In this document: positions 11,016 to 22,259 of the stretch, piece after piece | How the letters are laid out: each line of letters starts with the position of its first letter | How positions within the stretch are numbered: the stretch's first letter is position 1 | From: Corinectria fuckeliana | Lineage: Eukaryota; Ascomycota; Sordariomycetes; Hypocreales; Nectriaceae | Direction of reading: 5' to 3' | Assembly (NCBI GenBank): GCA_019137255.1 | Contig: WPDH01000008.1 | Span: 186,001 to 250,000 of the forward strand | DNA: 64,000 bases | The notes under the pieces: model-generated | Seen by the model: the letters and a program-made list of their open reading frames with translations, nothing else | What the model was told of the DNA's origin: nothing | Databases searched by the model: none | Program-made: the position numbers and the translations under genes

Positions 11016-12093
11016 TGCCGAGTCAGTTCATACTCTGTAATCAGGGGCCGGAAGGACAGGAGCTCTTGACCAACCATGAGAATTGGGAATATGCGCTATG
11101 CCTCTGAAGATGTGACGAGAACTGGTCAAACTGACAATCTGATAGCGCCAGGTATGAAGGATACACTGAACGTTTTAGACGAAATGGGTTGATTTACGAG
11201 AGGCGAATGGGCGCTCAGGATGCAGCCTAGCAACGTCGAAGTGGAGGAAGGGTTTGCGGTCTTTCGGCTCCTCCAGGGGCATTCACTCAGATGACATACT
11301 TTATCGACTTGTAAGCTCGCAGGACCATATTCTCCGATGACTGTCGGTGTCGCGTCTGTTGTGTATTGTTCGGTACCTGTACTCGATAGATGACGCGTAA
11401 CTCGTACAATAGCTCTTCCAAGTTGCCTTGTCTAACCTGACTGACCGTGTTTCTGAAATAGGAAAAGTCGGGTAGTCCCAGGCGGATAGGCCGTCCGATG
11501 CTAGGCTTGATCTGCTTGGCCGCAATTCCGATTCGGTAAGAATCGATTGTCTGTGTGTCGACTTCCGTCGAAGCGGGAGTAGCAAGTAATTTCGCTGGTG
11601 ACCATTGCAAGTACACCCATGTTCTCTACCAACGATTTCTTAGGCAGCGGGAGCTCGTTTCACTAGTCTCTTGTGTCATGGCTTGCTTGTTGTGGGATTT
11701 GTGACATAGATCAAAGCATCCTTATGCAGTCAACCAGCGAAGCTCTCACAGTACGACGTCCATTCTCAGTTCATGTATGCTTCTAGTACTAAAGATATTG
11801 GTGTTTCTCTGTTACATAGTATTTCATCGCAGCTACCAATCACAGGGCCCTCTAGACTCCCATTACCACCTACCATGCCCTTTTCATCACGCCGTTTTTC
11901 CAAAACAGCTGACCGCAATCAAGATCGAGGCCACCGGGATTCCTCGCTCCTCACAAGACTTCTCTTCCAGCTCCCCGCACTTCCTTTTTGGGAGGCCGGA
12001 ATTCTATTTTGGGTCTGTCAAGGCATCGAGGCTCTTGATGCAGAGCATCGTCGCGGCTTGCCCCAGGTTCGTGAATATCATGCGTATAATGGA
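11016..12093. other. Intergenic region between divergently transcribed genes
   Basis: Shared upstream space of the regulator at 8308-11015 and the small gene at 12215. A minus-strand reading frame at 11287-11616 (109 residues) is not recognisable and lacks gene-like context, so it is not called. Confidence 0.4.
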
Positions 12094-12105
12094 CATATAA
12101 AAAGG
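12094..12105 (+). promoter_or_regulatory. TATA box
   Basis: CATATAAAAAGG lies about 115 bp upstream of the ATG at 12215, at a spacing usual for fungal TATA promoters that leave a short 5' leader. It supports the three-exon gene that follows. Confidence 0.55.
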
Positions 12106-12214
12106 CAGGGGCCTCGCGCTGCCTTGCTTTAACCTCCTTTCCATCGCCATTAGCATAACAGAGCATCAAGACACCTTACAGCAAAAGAAGTCAGCTGTAA
12201 ACAACAAAGTATCC

Positions 12215-12975
12215 ATGTGCAAGATGAATTCATCTACAGGGATGCAGCGGTCATCATCAGCACGCCCGATGTCACAGACGGCGGCAGGGACCGCCAGGAC
12301 CATCATCGAAGAAACTCCCATGTAAGCAACCGCCTACTTGCTGCCCAAGTTCCCGCAATACACTAACTCAAATAAGGGAGGTCAATCATAACCTCGTCTC
12401 GGAAGCACCACGTCCCCCTGGGAACAGGGGACATGGCGCCAGTCGGAGAAACAATGATATGTCTTTTCTATATCCTGAGAGATCCCTAACGGATGTTCCT
12501 CAACACGGTAATTATTATTGGTACGTTCAAAGACGTTTGCTGCTCCAGGAATTTGCTGATATGCTCTAGCCCTAACCTCGAGAAGGATATGACGGGCGCA
12601 TCTTCTCACGCCACCACAAATGCGGCCCGTCCTCAGGATTACCTAGCAGCAGCCCCTGAGCCGAGGCATACCTACCAGAACCAAGAGTCCTACGCTGCCG
12701 AATGGCGCGGTTTGTCCCGGGAGAGCCAGACTCCATTGCGCGCAGTTTCTCAGCCTCATGTTGTTTCATCAACCCAGGGGATGGCCAGAGGGTCGGTGAC
12801 GCCTATGGACTCGCTGTCTGCCTGCGTGAGCAATGCACCGTCCGAGGACCCATGGAGCGCCTGGCGACTCGCATCTGGCGCGGGAGATGTACACTCCTCG
12901 GTCACCGCCGCAGTTGACGCTGCTCCAGGAACGAATCCCAGGCCATCCCAAGATGAGCGTGAAAATAAGGAATAG
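12215..12975 (+). CDS. Hypothetical low-complexity protein, three exons
   Basis: I do not recognise this protein. Exons 12215-12321, 12377-12520 and 12570-12975 join in phase to about 218 residues. The donors are GTAAGC and GTACGT, and the second intron is 49 nt with a GCTGAT branch-like motif and a CTAG acceptor. The product is Ser/Pro/Arg/Gln-rich with no membrane segment, signal peptide or cysteine pattern, and is probably disordered. A conserved-looking stretch is HTYQNQESYAAEWRGLSRES. The upstream TATA box supports transcription. The main doubt is that low-complexity proteins of this length arise easily by chance, although three consistent splice junctions argue for a real gene. Confidence 0.5.
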
Positions 12976-13034
12976 TAAACGAGACTGAGCTACTCATGAG
13001 GCAGGGAACTTTGAAGCAATGGGGGGGAGTTACT

Positions 13035-13125
13035 TTGTTGGTGGTTGGCTCACTTCAGTGTGAATACACCAGCCGGGGCACAAACACTTACTTACCCGGC
13101 AGTGGGGAAAATGGATTAGGTCTTG
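13035..13125. repeat. Dispersed repeat, copy B
   Basis: Partner of the repeat at 7829-7922, in the same orientation. It lies about 60 bp after the stop codon of the gene at 12215-12975, so both copies sit in 3' flanks. Confidence 0.6.
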
Positions 13126-14807
13126 GGATTGATGGAGCGGTTGAAGGAAAATCGGAGAAAGAAAAATCCAAATACAATATATCAGAAGCTTACGCTTCCA
13201 ATGACTGTAAAAAATAGTATCGCAGTGACCCGAAACCCCACGAGGTCTTCTATAGGGCTACTCTAATGCGACCGGTGGACGGCCCGCGACAGAAGCTCCA
13301 CGTGCCGTTGGAGGCACTTCCGCACCTTGTCTCGGGCCTGGGATTAGGACGAATTGATTGAACAGTAGGATGCATACGCTGTGGACAGTGTCCAATGGCA
13401 GAGGGCGTCCTGGTATGTTACGGGGTCTGTGGATTAATACGCTGATATTAGCATCGGGTGTCTCAGTCTTAGTGAGCGACAGACAGGGATAAAAAGCCTG
13501 CCGGGGATTCAATACATAGATGGCTCTTTCAACGATGTGTGCAAATACACTGCAGCCTTGACCAGTCCAATGGTTCTCCAGGTCAGCCACCAGGGAGCGG
13601 CGATGAGGACGAGTTTCGTCACAGTCCAACGGTCAAGCCCACCCCAAAGTTGCCAAATGCGACCCTTCCAGCCTCGTCCTTTCCAGCCTTGACTTTTCCC
13701 GCCTCGCGTCCTCCGGTCTTGACCTTCCAGGCTGGCACTCGGCTCGGGTGTTTCTCTGCCCTCCCGGAGGCGACGCCAATAGGGAACGACAAATATGTTT
13801 GTGATGTTGCTCCCGCGGTGCAGCAAAAGGCCGTTATCATTCCATAACATATTCACCGTGTTCCACTCTCAACCCAAATTCCATAGACAGCTCATTTGCC
13901 TCAATAATAAAATATTCCTCCAAATGCGTTGTCCACGTTCATGCCTGTAGCAGCACTTGGTCCTTCGTTACAGCCGGGTCTACTTTGGCCACGCGCAGTT
14001 GACCACTTGCTTGAAAGCAACATCTTTCACACAGCCAAAGCTTCAAATCAATTAGAATCTGCTCTGTCCCTTAATTGAGGTTTAACTTTACTGATGATAA
14101 CAGAAGCACAGTGATTGCCCTACCAGCCTCACTTGGTTCTGGATACCCGTCCCATCTGCCCATCTCTCGCGCACGCCTACACTACCTCTCCACACAACGT
14201 CACTATTCTCGCCGGTAGTAGGACAGTCAATCCGTCGCCAGCGGACGTTGGGCTCGGCATTTGCAGCTACGTAGCGAATGTATGCTTCATGCTCTTCCCT
14301 CCTCGATGCGCCCGCTCCCATCACACCTTCAGTCCAAACTTGCCTCAAGCTGACAGCCACCTGGTTGCCTTGCCAGTTCTTTCTTCAAATTCTCCCCTTT
14401 TTGTGTCTCATTAATCGCTGGCAGTGTCGTGAGTGGCTGCTCAGCCCCCCCCCTTTGTCGAACAGTTTTGCGTTGCACAGCAGATGAGGCTCTTTCGCCA
14501 CGACTCACAGCCTCGGAAAGATTTTTGCCCAACCTCTTGCCCAAAGCCTTGATGTCACACTTCTGTCATGTATTGAAACTGGCCGCTTCCAAAATCGAAC
14601 CCGTGAGGGCCTTGGGATGCCACGTTTATGCAGCCATTACGGTTCTTGCATCAGGCCACAGCACAACCGCACAATCTTTACAAGTGAAGCTGTCGCAGGA
14701 CATCTTCACCGGTTTGGAACCTTCACCGCCTTACGAAGCCTTGTAGGCCAATGCCATCCCGTGCCAAAGTTTAACCAGGTCGCCTTGTTTTCAGGCCAGA
14801 AGTCGGC
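13126..14807. other. Intergenic region with a short minisatellite
   Basis: No convincing gene. Open frames here are short, overlap on both strands and lack recognisable domains. Confidence 0.45.
13664..13735. repeat. Imperfect tandem repeat of about 15 bp, five units
   Basis: Units of the type CCTTCCAGCCTCGT, CCTTTCCAGCCTTGA and CTTTTCCCGCCTCGCG follow one another. Each is a pyrimidine block followed by a GCCT/GTCT core. Confidence 0.6.
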
Positions 14808-15710
14808 ATGGCAGAGATTGCCGGGGTGGTCGCAACGGCGACCCAGCTGGCCGTGGTGTGCGTCTCGCTACTAGACCTCATGAAAAAGATAAAAGCAGGC
14901 TCGTCGACCCTCAAAAGATACCATCAACAACTCATCGAGCTTCGCTGTGTCTCGGAGTCGATTTCTACGAACCCCCTTCTTCAAACTCCGGAGGTTGAAA
15001 CCCACACACAGACCCTTCTTGCAATTATCGACGACAATTCTCTCATTTCATTGCTCCGAAAAGGTCGTTTTCTTCGCACCCTAGGTCTTCTTCACAAGGA
15101 AAGAGATCTACTCGATACCTTCTCTTCCCTGGAACGTCACAAATCAAGCCTCTCTTTGCTCATTGAAGACATTCAAGCAAGGGCGTTGTATCGAATTCAA
15201 GCCGATATCAACAATATGGCCAACACGTCCTCGAACGTTGCTGTACCGCCTCCGAAACAGAGCGTTGAAGCCCCAACGGACATTGTCAAAAGGGGGACGA
15301 AGAATATTCAGAAGCTCCAAGGACACCAGCCAGACACTGGTCAGGCACAAACCGAGCCTAGCGATGCACGATGGCAAGAATGCACAGCAAATCGTGATGT
15401 CGATCAAATCAACGGTTTTGACTTCGACGCAACGAACAACCAATTCGCGATGCAATTTGTCCCTGTTCCAAACTATTTTACATACAAAGGATGTGATAAG
15501 CTGGGGCCTGGTACCCAAGTCAACGGCGTCAAAATCGAAGGCGAGGGAGACGGAAAATCAATCCTCGTGCCCCTTATCGATGGCTCCTGGAAAAAGTGCC
15601 GCGCAACGGGCAATGACTTCGACGGCGCAACTAGCGACGGCAAGGCAAAGCAGGTCAACGGAGTGTCTTATCGTTCTGGGAAGGACGACGTAGATTGTCC
15701 CGCGGATTAG
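14808..15710 (+). CDS. HeLo/SesA-like N-terminal domain protein with three C-terminal repeats
   Basis: A single exon of 300 residues. Residues 1-135 (opening MAEIAGVVATATQLAVVC) are an all-helical domain with the hydrophobic first helix and Leu-rich pattern of fungal STAND/NLR N-terminal domains of the HeLo, HeLo-like or SesA type, which act in heterokaryon incompatibility and regulated cell death. There is no NACHT or NB-ARC domain. After a linker (about 136-185) come three imperfect repeats: each starts with [WY]-[QK]-x-C (residues 189, 226, 261) and contains Q-[IV]-N-G-[FV] (200, 237, 282). I do not recognise these repeats. By analogy with two-component fungal systems they could be the partner-sensing or assembly module, but this is inference. 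The ATG at 14808 begins exactly at the domain start. The gene is convergent with the dihydroorotate dehydrogenase gene. Confidence 0.7.
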   Translation: MAEIAGVVATATQLAVVCVSLLDLMKKIKAGSSTLKRYHQQLIELRCVSESISTNPLLQTPEVETHTQTLLAIIDDNSLISLLRKGRFLRTLGLLHKERDLLDTFSSLERHKSSLSLLIEDIQARALYRIQADINNMANTSSNVAVPPPKQSVEAPTDIVKRGTKNIQKLQGHQPDTGQAQTEPSDARWQECTANRDVDQINGFDFDATNNQFAMQFVPVPNYFTYKGCDKLGPGTQVNGVKIEGEGDGKSILVPLIDGSWKKCRATGNDFDGATSDGKAKQVNGVSYRSGKDDVDCPAD

Positions 15711-16050
15711 ACAACGGCGAGATGTGTTTGTCATCGGGATGGCTACTTTTACTGTTCTGCGTGGCCATTCAACTGTCGCTTCTTGATGAAGATTGCATGT
15801 TATTATCGTTGGTCATTCGTTCACAATTATCAATTTCGCTTCTTGCTCAGCTGTTCTAGCTTTCTAAGTTTCATTATGGTATCACAGTAGACTTCAGTTT
15901 AAGGCATAGCAGCGTAACTGGACCATTGTGGCTTTCTTATATGTGAGCTTTTGAAGCCCTGCAGACTTTCCACCTCAGTTGATGACACAACTTGTACCTA
16001 TGTGCTCCCACCCTATCATAAGCTTATTCAGAGCTCGATACTCGTCCTTC
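15711..16050. other. Intergenic region between convergent genes
   Basis: Holds the two 3' ends; nothing else is visible. Confidence 0.45.
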
Positions 16051-17040
16051 TTACCATACCCCCTTGATATCTCTCTTGATTCTTTCAAAAACGCCCGGCC
16101 CCTGTTTTCCCAAGGCAGTGCCTACAGCTACTGCGTACGCACCCACAGCTTTCATTCTTCGGTACCCGTCACCGTCGCAAACCCCCCCTACACCAATAAT
16201 CTGCACATGCTTCAACTCTGGCACCCCGTCCAGAAGCTGTCGTATCGTCGACACGTTTCCCAGCGCAAGGGGGTGGAGCGGCGGGCCAGCCATTCCTCCA
16301 ATGCCGAGATGAGGCAGCTGAGGCTTTAGTGTATTGGAAGCATCGTCCTCCAGAATCAGGCACGAGCCGAGCGTGTTAGTAGCGGTTATGAAACTTAGAG
16401 ACGATGCTGCGGGTCGCAAAGCCTCAATGAGCGTCGAAAACTGCCCATGATGTGTATATGGAGGCGTCTTGACCCCGATTGGTAAGTCAGGTGCACTGGG
16501 TAGCACCGCGAGGTAATTTCTGAGAGCCCGTTCATCATATGCCGGCGGTGGCGCGCCTGTAATGTTCGGACAGCTGAGGTTGATTTCCATAGCGAGCGGG
16601 AAGCTTATGGTCTCCTCTGCAGCCTTTATGCGTTCATAGCAAGTCTGAATCTCTTGGGGAGAGCCCGTGACGCTAACGATAATCGTCTTCTGTAATTCCT
16701 TGTGCTCACGAGACAATACCGCAAGGAAGCCCAAGTACAGATCTAGTGGGATTGGACTATAACCCAAGTTATTAAGACTAGCTGTAGCGCCTTCTGTATG
16801 GCCGGCAGGAGTTTCTGGTGTCGACGAAGTGCCTTTGTCGGGTGCCAAAGAGGCCGGATCGAAGAAAAGGTATTGGTGATCAGAGTGGTGGTGTTTGAAG
16901 CCGTCGATGAGGGAAGTGCGGGTCGTCACGGCACCCGTCGAGGGAGAGATGAGAATAGCACGGAGGTTCTCGATATCAGTGGCCCATGGAGTGGCCGAGT
17001 TAAGAAGAGGAGGGTGGATGTTGAGAGCAGGAGGAGGCAT
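16051..17040 (-). CDS. URA1: Class 1A-like dihydroorotate dehydrogenase
   Basis: A single exon encodes 329 residues. The family oxidises dihydroorotate to orotate in pyrimidine synthesis. Class 1A enzymes are cytosolic, use FMN and fumarate and carry a catalytic Cys. That signature is here: MEINLSCPNITGAPPPAYD with Cys157. Further FMN-barrel motifs are SLNNLGY (about 89-94), IGVKTPPY, TATNTLG, GIGGMAGPPLHPLAL and IIGVGGVCDGDGYRRMKAVGA. There is no N-terminal targeting peptide or membrane helix, unlike the mitochondrial class 2 enzyme that most ascomycetes use for pyrimidine synthesis. This copy may therefore be a paralog with another or accessory role. The length matches class 1A, and the absence of introns fits an acquired gene but does not prove one. 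Confidence 0.85.
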   Translation of the reverse strand: MPPPALNIHPPLLNSATPWATDIENLRAILISPSTGAVTTRTSLIDGFKHHHSDHQYLFFDPASLAPDKGTSSTPETPAGHTEGATASLNNLGYSPIPLDLYLGFLAVLSREHKELQKTIIVSVTGSPQEIQTCYERIKAAEETISFPLAMEINLSCPNITGAPPPAYDERALRNYLAVLPSAPDLPIGVKTPPYTHHGQFSTLIEALRPAASSLSFITATNTLGSCLILEDDASNTLKPQLPHLGIGGMAGPPLHPLALGNVSTIRQLLDGVPELKHVQIIGVGGVCDGDGYRRMKAVGAYAVAVGTALGKQGPGVFERIKRDIKGVW

Positions 17041-18310
17041 GTTCGTGATTTCAGGAACGGGACAGGTGCTAAATGCAAATCATCAGAGGGTGAGGGGTAA
17101 ACTGCAGCAGTAGAAGGAGATGAAGATAACGAGTTGCGGTTATCTAAGCTTCGATATCGGCTGATTGGTGGAATTCTAGCTTGGGACTACGAATTGCGAG
17201 GATTAGATGTAGGACGTATTTTCTATACAGCTCGGCAAGACTGATTAACGTTATCCTGAACACAATGTCTAGAAAGTGAGGATGAGGTAGGTTTGTTTTA
17301 AAGGGGATGGTTGTTGCATGACTCGGATGTTAATTAGCAGCCTGGAGTTGCGGACGGGGGCATGGTTGCATCCTGCAGCTTTCAGCAGCCCCTACCAGCG
17401 ATCCATGGTCCTCCTCAATGGAGACAACGAAAATCGCCAAGATGAGTAGTTGAACCTTACACGGAGCCTCACAAATATAGTACCGTTAGCGGTGACCCGG
17501 TGTTATCAATATGTAAAAATGAAAAGCGGGACTCAAGAATCTAAAGCCAGAATCCAAGTCAATTTCGCTCAAGTCCTTGATCATTATAGCCACTTCAAGC
17601 GAGTAATTACAGTTCTAGGCAAACTACTCCCATGGCATACCAAATCTTGCGAATGAGATGGCCAAGATCCCCGACAATGGCCTCCATGCAATCTTTGGGA
17701 GATCCTCTGTGAAAGGAAGCATGGATCGAGCCAACCATCGACTTCGAGCGCATATTACGTGCCTTAACCCGACAAAACTCGGGCAGACCAAAAAAGCATA
17801 GAATACTATGGCCATATAAAATAGACACTGAACAACCAGGTGTTGCGATCACTGATAGTGCATCTATCTATGTTATCTGCAGCATGAATCCAAACACTAT
17901 CGACGATAACGGATCCATTACCGCCATGCCGCTCGGAAAGGCAGTTCATTCCGATTGTTACTGCTCAATTCTTCTTCGCATTGCGTATTTGTGAAGTGAT
18001 GCGATAAGTGAGCATGGTGCCAAAACACGCGGCCGGTTCCGTAGACGGCATAGGTAGTTCGCAAATATCACGAATATATCCCGCCTCAAAACGTCTTCGA
18101 CATGAGCACTTTACCGCATTCTTACAGTCATTATTCAGCACGGTCCACAGATTGGAAGCCTCGTTTTCTCTTTGCGCCGGGGTTAATTCCCTTATTGCCC
18201 GTCGCCCCTAATTAGCAATGGGGTTGAGCGATGGCGCAATTGAGTGGGATGGCAGTGGGATGACCCCAACGTGCGCCGGTAGATTCGATCTTGGGTGACG
18301 CCTCAAATCG
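17041..18310. other. Intergenic region
   Basis: Shared upstream region of the dihydroorotate dehydrogenase (minus) and monooxygenase (plus) genes. The reading frames at 17450-17852 have no recognisable content and are not called. Confidence 0.4.
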
Positions 18311-18317
18311 ATATATA
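18311..18317 (+). promoter_or_regulatory. TATA box of the FAD monooxygenase gene
   Basis: ATATATAA-type sequence about 155 bp upstream of the ATG at 18471, followed by a CT-containing leader. Confidence 0.45.
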
Positions 18318-18470
18318 ACCCTTGGTGGCCTCTTATCTCCCCAAACTGCTCTGGCCAATATTTCTGTCGATCTTGGGTCAATCTGTGCACGGTGACAAAG
18401 AAATCATCCCAACCCGGTCGACTCGTACTCCAACTCTCCAAGCCAGTGATACCTATACGCCTGGGCCAAT

Positions 18471-19862
18471 ATGGCTGTCAAGGACTACACCAATGGCGCC
18501 GCGCCTTTGAAAGTCGCCATCATTGGCGGTGGGCCAGGCGGGCTTGGGGCTGCTATTGCACTCGGCAGACTCCCGTTCGTGGACTGGACCCTCTATGAGA
18601 AGAAACCCGAGATCAGTGAAACCGGAGGAGGAATCAGCCTACAGCAAAACACATGGAGGATGCTCGAGTGGAACGGCGCAGCTAAAAACATCAACCCCCA
18701 AGACTTCTTCAGGTCCCCGGAAGGACTCGGCGGACAGCATCGGTACGTGGGATTTGAGCCACTGATAGCGTCAGGCAAGGCTGAACAAGAACAGGAACGG
18801 AAGAACCGGAGAAATCATAGAGCAGAACTACTATCCCTCCGATGTGAACCCGAAGCATGTCAGCTGCCGTCTCAGACGCCCTCTATTACAGGCCGCTCTT
18901 CTGAAAGAAGTTGACCAGTCCAGAATCCAGCTCTCCAAGAAGCTTGTCAAGGTGCAAAAGCTGCCAGGCGGCAAGGTTGAGATTGAATTCGACGATGGTC
19001 ATAGAGACGAGGTCGACCTCCTGGTTGGGGCAGACGGTATCAGATCCGTAAGCAGGCCAGCCATCATCGCCCTGCGGGCCATTCTAACAACGAGCAGTTC
19101 GTTCGGTCCTTTACTTTTCCATCTCACAAAATCAAGTACAACGGGCAATCAGCCTACCGCACCATCATCCACAAGCCCACGGCTGAAGCCATCGAGGGGA
19201 TACCTAAAGCTTCCGTCTTCTGGCAGAACTTGGGTGGCAGATATGTGTTTACGAGTCCCCTCGGCGGCGACGACTTCGAGGTCACCGCGCGCATAAGCCG
19301 GTCATCGGAGGGCCAAGAGCACGTCAGCTGGGGCCGGCCTTTCGACTTCAACGCTCTGGCCGCGGAGTACGACGGGTTTTGCGAACCCGTGCGCAAGGTC
19401 GTCGCTCTCGTGGCGGCTTCGGGGGGCACTGAGGAATTCGCTCTGTTCTCAGGCCCGCGGCTGGAAAGCGTCATCGCCCTGGACGCCGTGGCCCTCATCG
19501 GGGATGCGTCGCATCCGCTGTCCGGGGCCTTCGGTGCAGGCGCCGGGTTCGCGCTGGAGGACGTGTATGCGCTGACGCGGGGCGTGGAGTGGGCGTGGAA
19601 GAGCGGCAAAGGCTTGCCGGCTGCGCTGGAGCTCTATGATCGGATCCGGTCGCCGCACTATGGAGAGTTGTACGCGGTGCTGGACTGGTATGCCGGCGTC
19701 GGAGCGGAGGTGGCAGCCGAGGGTCTTCCGGAGGACGAGGAGATTGCGGAGCGAATCAAGCGGACGAGAGGCAAACAGGGGGATTGGATGTATCACTACG
19801 ATGTGCAGAAGGCTTTTGCCGACATTTTGCAAGGAGGGAACGAGGCAGTTGCCACGGAGTAG
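18471..19862 (+). CDS. FAD-dependent monooxygenase (salicylate hydroxylase-like)
   Basis: Flavoprotein aromatic hydroxylase family using NAD(P)H and O2. Exons 18471-18742, 18795-19047 and 19098-19862 join in phase to 429 residues. All three flavin motifs are present: the dinucleotide-binding VAIIGGGPGGLGAAIAL near the N-terminus, the DG motif VDLLVGADGIRS at the end of exon 2, and the GD motif ALIGDASHPLSGAFGAGAGF in exon 3. Splice junctions fall at HR|NGRTGEIIEQ and GIRS|FVRSF, both natural for the family. The start is at the first ATG before the Rossmann strand. The substrate cannot be read from sequence; fungal relatives act in salicylate or phenol catabolism and in secondary metabolism. 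No transporter or biosynthetic core gene lies beside it. Confidence 0.88.
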
Positions 19863-22259
19863 TTAGGTGCATCAACAGGAAGTCTTTCGATATTCATGGC
19901 CAGTTCCGTTGGGTACAGTCCACTGCATGCAATATGGCATTTAGTCCAATATAAAAGTTGAGACAAAATCGTGCATATGCAGAAGCCAATGGATATGTAA
20001 CACTCAATTAAATGGCACGGGTCATTTGCCTTGTCATAAATACCACGGTTACGACCTGGCCGCGCAGAGATGTTGCTGTCAAGTTCCCATTTTCAGTCCA
20101 TGTTTTGGCACTCCCGACCACAGATTGCCCCGCGATGAGGGGCACAGAAACGATCCATGCTGGTCCCTGAACTGAACGTCCAGGGATTCGGGTTCGGGAG
20201 ATTAGCGACGCTGAGGTGAAAGAAGAGCAGAGCAACATGCATTCTCTCTTTACGGCGTTTCTACGGCGCGTTGTGGCAGCCCGCAGAAAGAGCAGGCGGC
20301 CGGATGCTGGTGCTAGATGGAGACTGACGGAGGACGTGGCCGCGGTTATGTCTGCGTGGAGCCACATCAGGCGCGCAGGCGGACGAGGATTGGTGCCGTG
20401 AGGAGGTGACGTGGAGTTGTTGGGGGAAAAGCAGCATTCATGGCGGTATGCGGTGAGAAGTTGCATATGCGCATGGTGGGATGGAATGGAGTGTACGGGT
20501 GGGACGCGAGGATGGTCTGGCACAGGCAGGTCATGTCTTTTAGATGAGGACTTTGGTTGGCAAGGGTTCAACTGTGCCTTGACTACTAGGCCTAGGTACT
20601 CGGCGATTCGATGCAGAGTTGCCAAGACAAAGATAAGCACTCAAGAAAGCCGTACGTACCTAGTACTTGACGTCAAGACAAATGCTTGTTGTCGATCGAG
20701 GCAGACAATGACGTCGTTCGGCAAGCTGTTAGTCAATCAATGTTCGGGACTCTACCTACCTACCCTGTATAAAAAGAGAGACATGCAGAAATTAGGTGGG
20801 TGCATACTACTAGTACTTTTAGCCTGGAATCCGCGGAGGTGACATCCGGCCGGTCTGCGAATGAGGGCGCGACGTGTGTTGCGGCCCCGTGGTTTGCAGT
20901 GTAATTATCCGGACTTCCGTTTCCCACTTGGTGAGCGCATTGCTGAATGACGGTGAGTATCATGCTACTCCGTACGTAACTGTAGGATCCAATACGGTGG
21001 GATGAAGCAGGACGGAGAATAAGGTCCGAGTAATTATAATGTGAGTTCGTCTGCTACCGAGGATGTACTTCTTATATATTAGTTGAAGTTCCTGCTCTAA
21101 GTACTAATCGTGATTTTTTCCTGTCTGTTCTCGAGATGAACGCGTACCTTTTTGTAGGGTGAGACAGTTGCATGGAGTGCCAAGCAAAGCCGGGAAGGCC
21201 TGAAGCCACGCCACCATTTTCCCGGGAATATGTGGTGTGGCTGCGGGAAAGATTTTCTGGGGGTGACGGTCTGGCGGTAAAGGGGGATTTGGCTGCAAGT
21301 CGTTGATGATCCTTGGATGGAGATGGGTAAGGATAGGTATGGAGATGAGATGAGGTGAGGTGAGGTTGAGTTTTGCTTGTTACCACCATGAAACAGAGAG
21401 TGATAGACGAGACATGTATGACATATGAAGAACGGAATTTATCTGTATAAATGCTTCAGACAAGGCACAATCCTCTTTGGTCGACGTCAAGTTTGTAGAT
21501 TTATTATTGCAACTTTGCAGGAAAACTGAAATATTGGATGCAACCTGGAAGACACTTTAGGTACCAAGGTACTAGTAGGTAACGGCCAGGTACCCCTGCC
21601 TGCAACCCATGGTCTGCGCGGTACACGACGACGTGGTAATTAAAGGCTGGGGTCTACTTGGCACGAATATCAAATCGTTCAAACCAAGGGGAACGAACAA
21701 TTGATGGGCGAGAGCATCACTGTCATCTTGACTGACAGCAAAATAGTCACCACTGACTTGTAGAACGAAGTACTAGGCCTACAGTGGTAGACTGGCCTGG
21801 CCGCCACCGGATCATCATGCCTAATTTCTCGGGTTTGCGCTGCCTCCTTAATTCTGCATTCCGTGGCTGACTTCCCCTTAGACTGCAGTGGACCTGGAGG
21901 TGTCATCTACGTACCTCCTCGGAGGTACCTCGCGTCCCCTAGTTCGCTCTGTTAGCGCAGTCCAGCTGTGCGCTGTCCACTGCCTGCCGGCCACTGTCCA
22001 CTGTTTGCTCCTGGCGCTTGCCGCCACTACGCAGTACAGCACCCGCCACCCATTCAAATCAAATCCTATCCTCATCCCCATGCACCCGCTCGCTCGCTCA
22101 CTCCCATGATTACATCCAACGCCAACCTCCTTCGCCGCATCGCCCTCCGTCTCTCTACTCCTCCGCCGCCGCCTCCACCTCCGTCTCTTCGTCGACCACG
22201 TCACAAGCACGCACAGCGCGGCAATCGGGCTGGGCTGAGCTGACTCGATCGCCAGCGCC
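19863..22259. other. Intergenic region, 2.4 kb
   Basis: No gene that I can support. A 210-residue minus-strand frame (20008-20640) is basic, low-complexity and unrecognised. TACCTAC-type motifs occur near 20752-20765, and the last 300 bp before the EFR3 start are C/T-rich. Confidence 0.4.

Noticed and set aside
11287..11616. A 109-residue minus-strand frame upstream of the Zn2Cys6 gene
   Set aside because: Looks more protein-like than most chance frames but matches nothing I know and has no splice or promoter support.
14808..19862. Secondary-metabolite cluster made of the HeLo-like, dihydroorotate dehydrogenase and monooxygenase genes
   Set aside because: No polyketide synthase, peptide synthetase, terpene synthase or transporter is present; proximity alone is not enough.
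20008..20640. A 210-residue minus-strand frame
   Set aside because: Basic, unstructured and unrecognised, in a long intergenic stretch.
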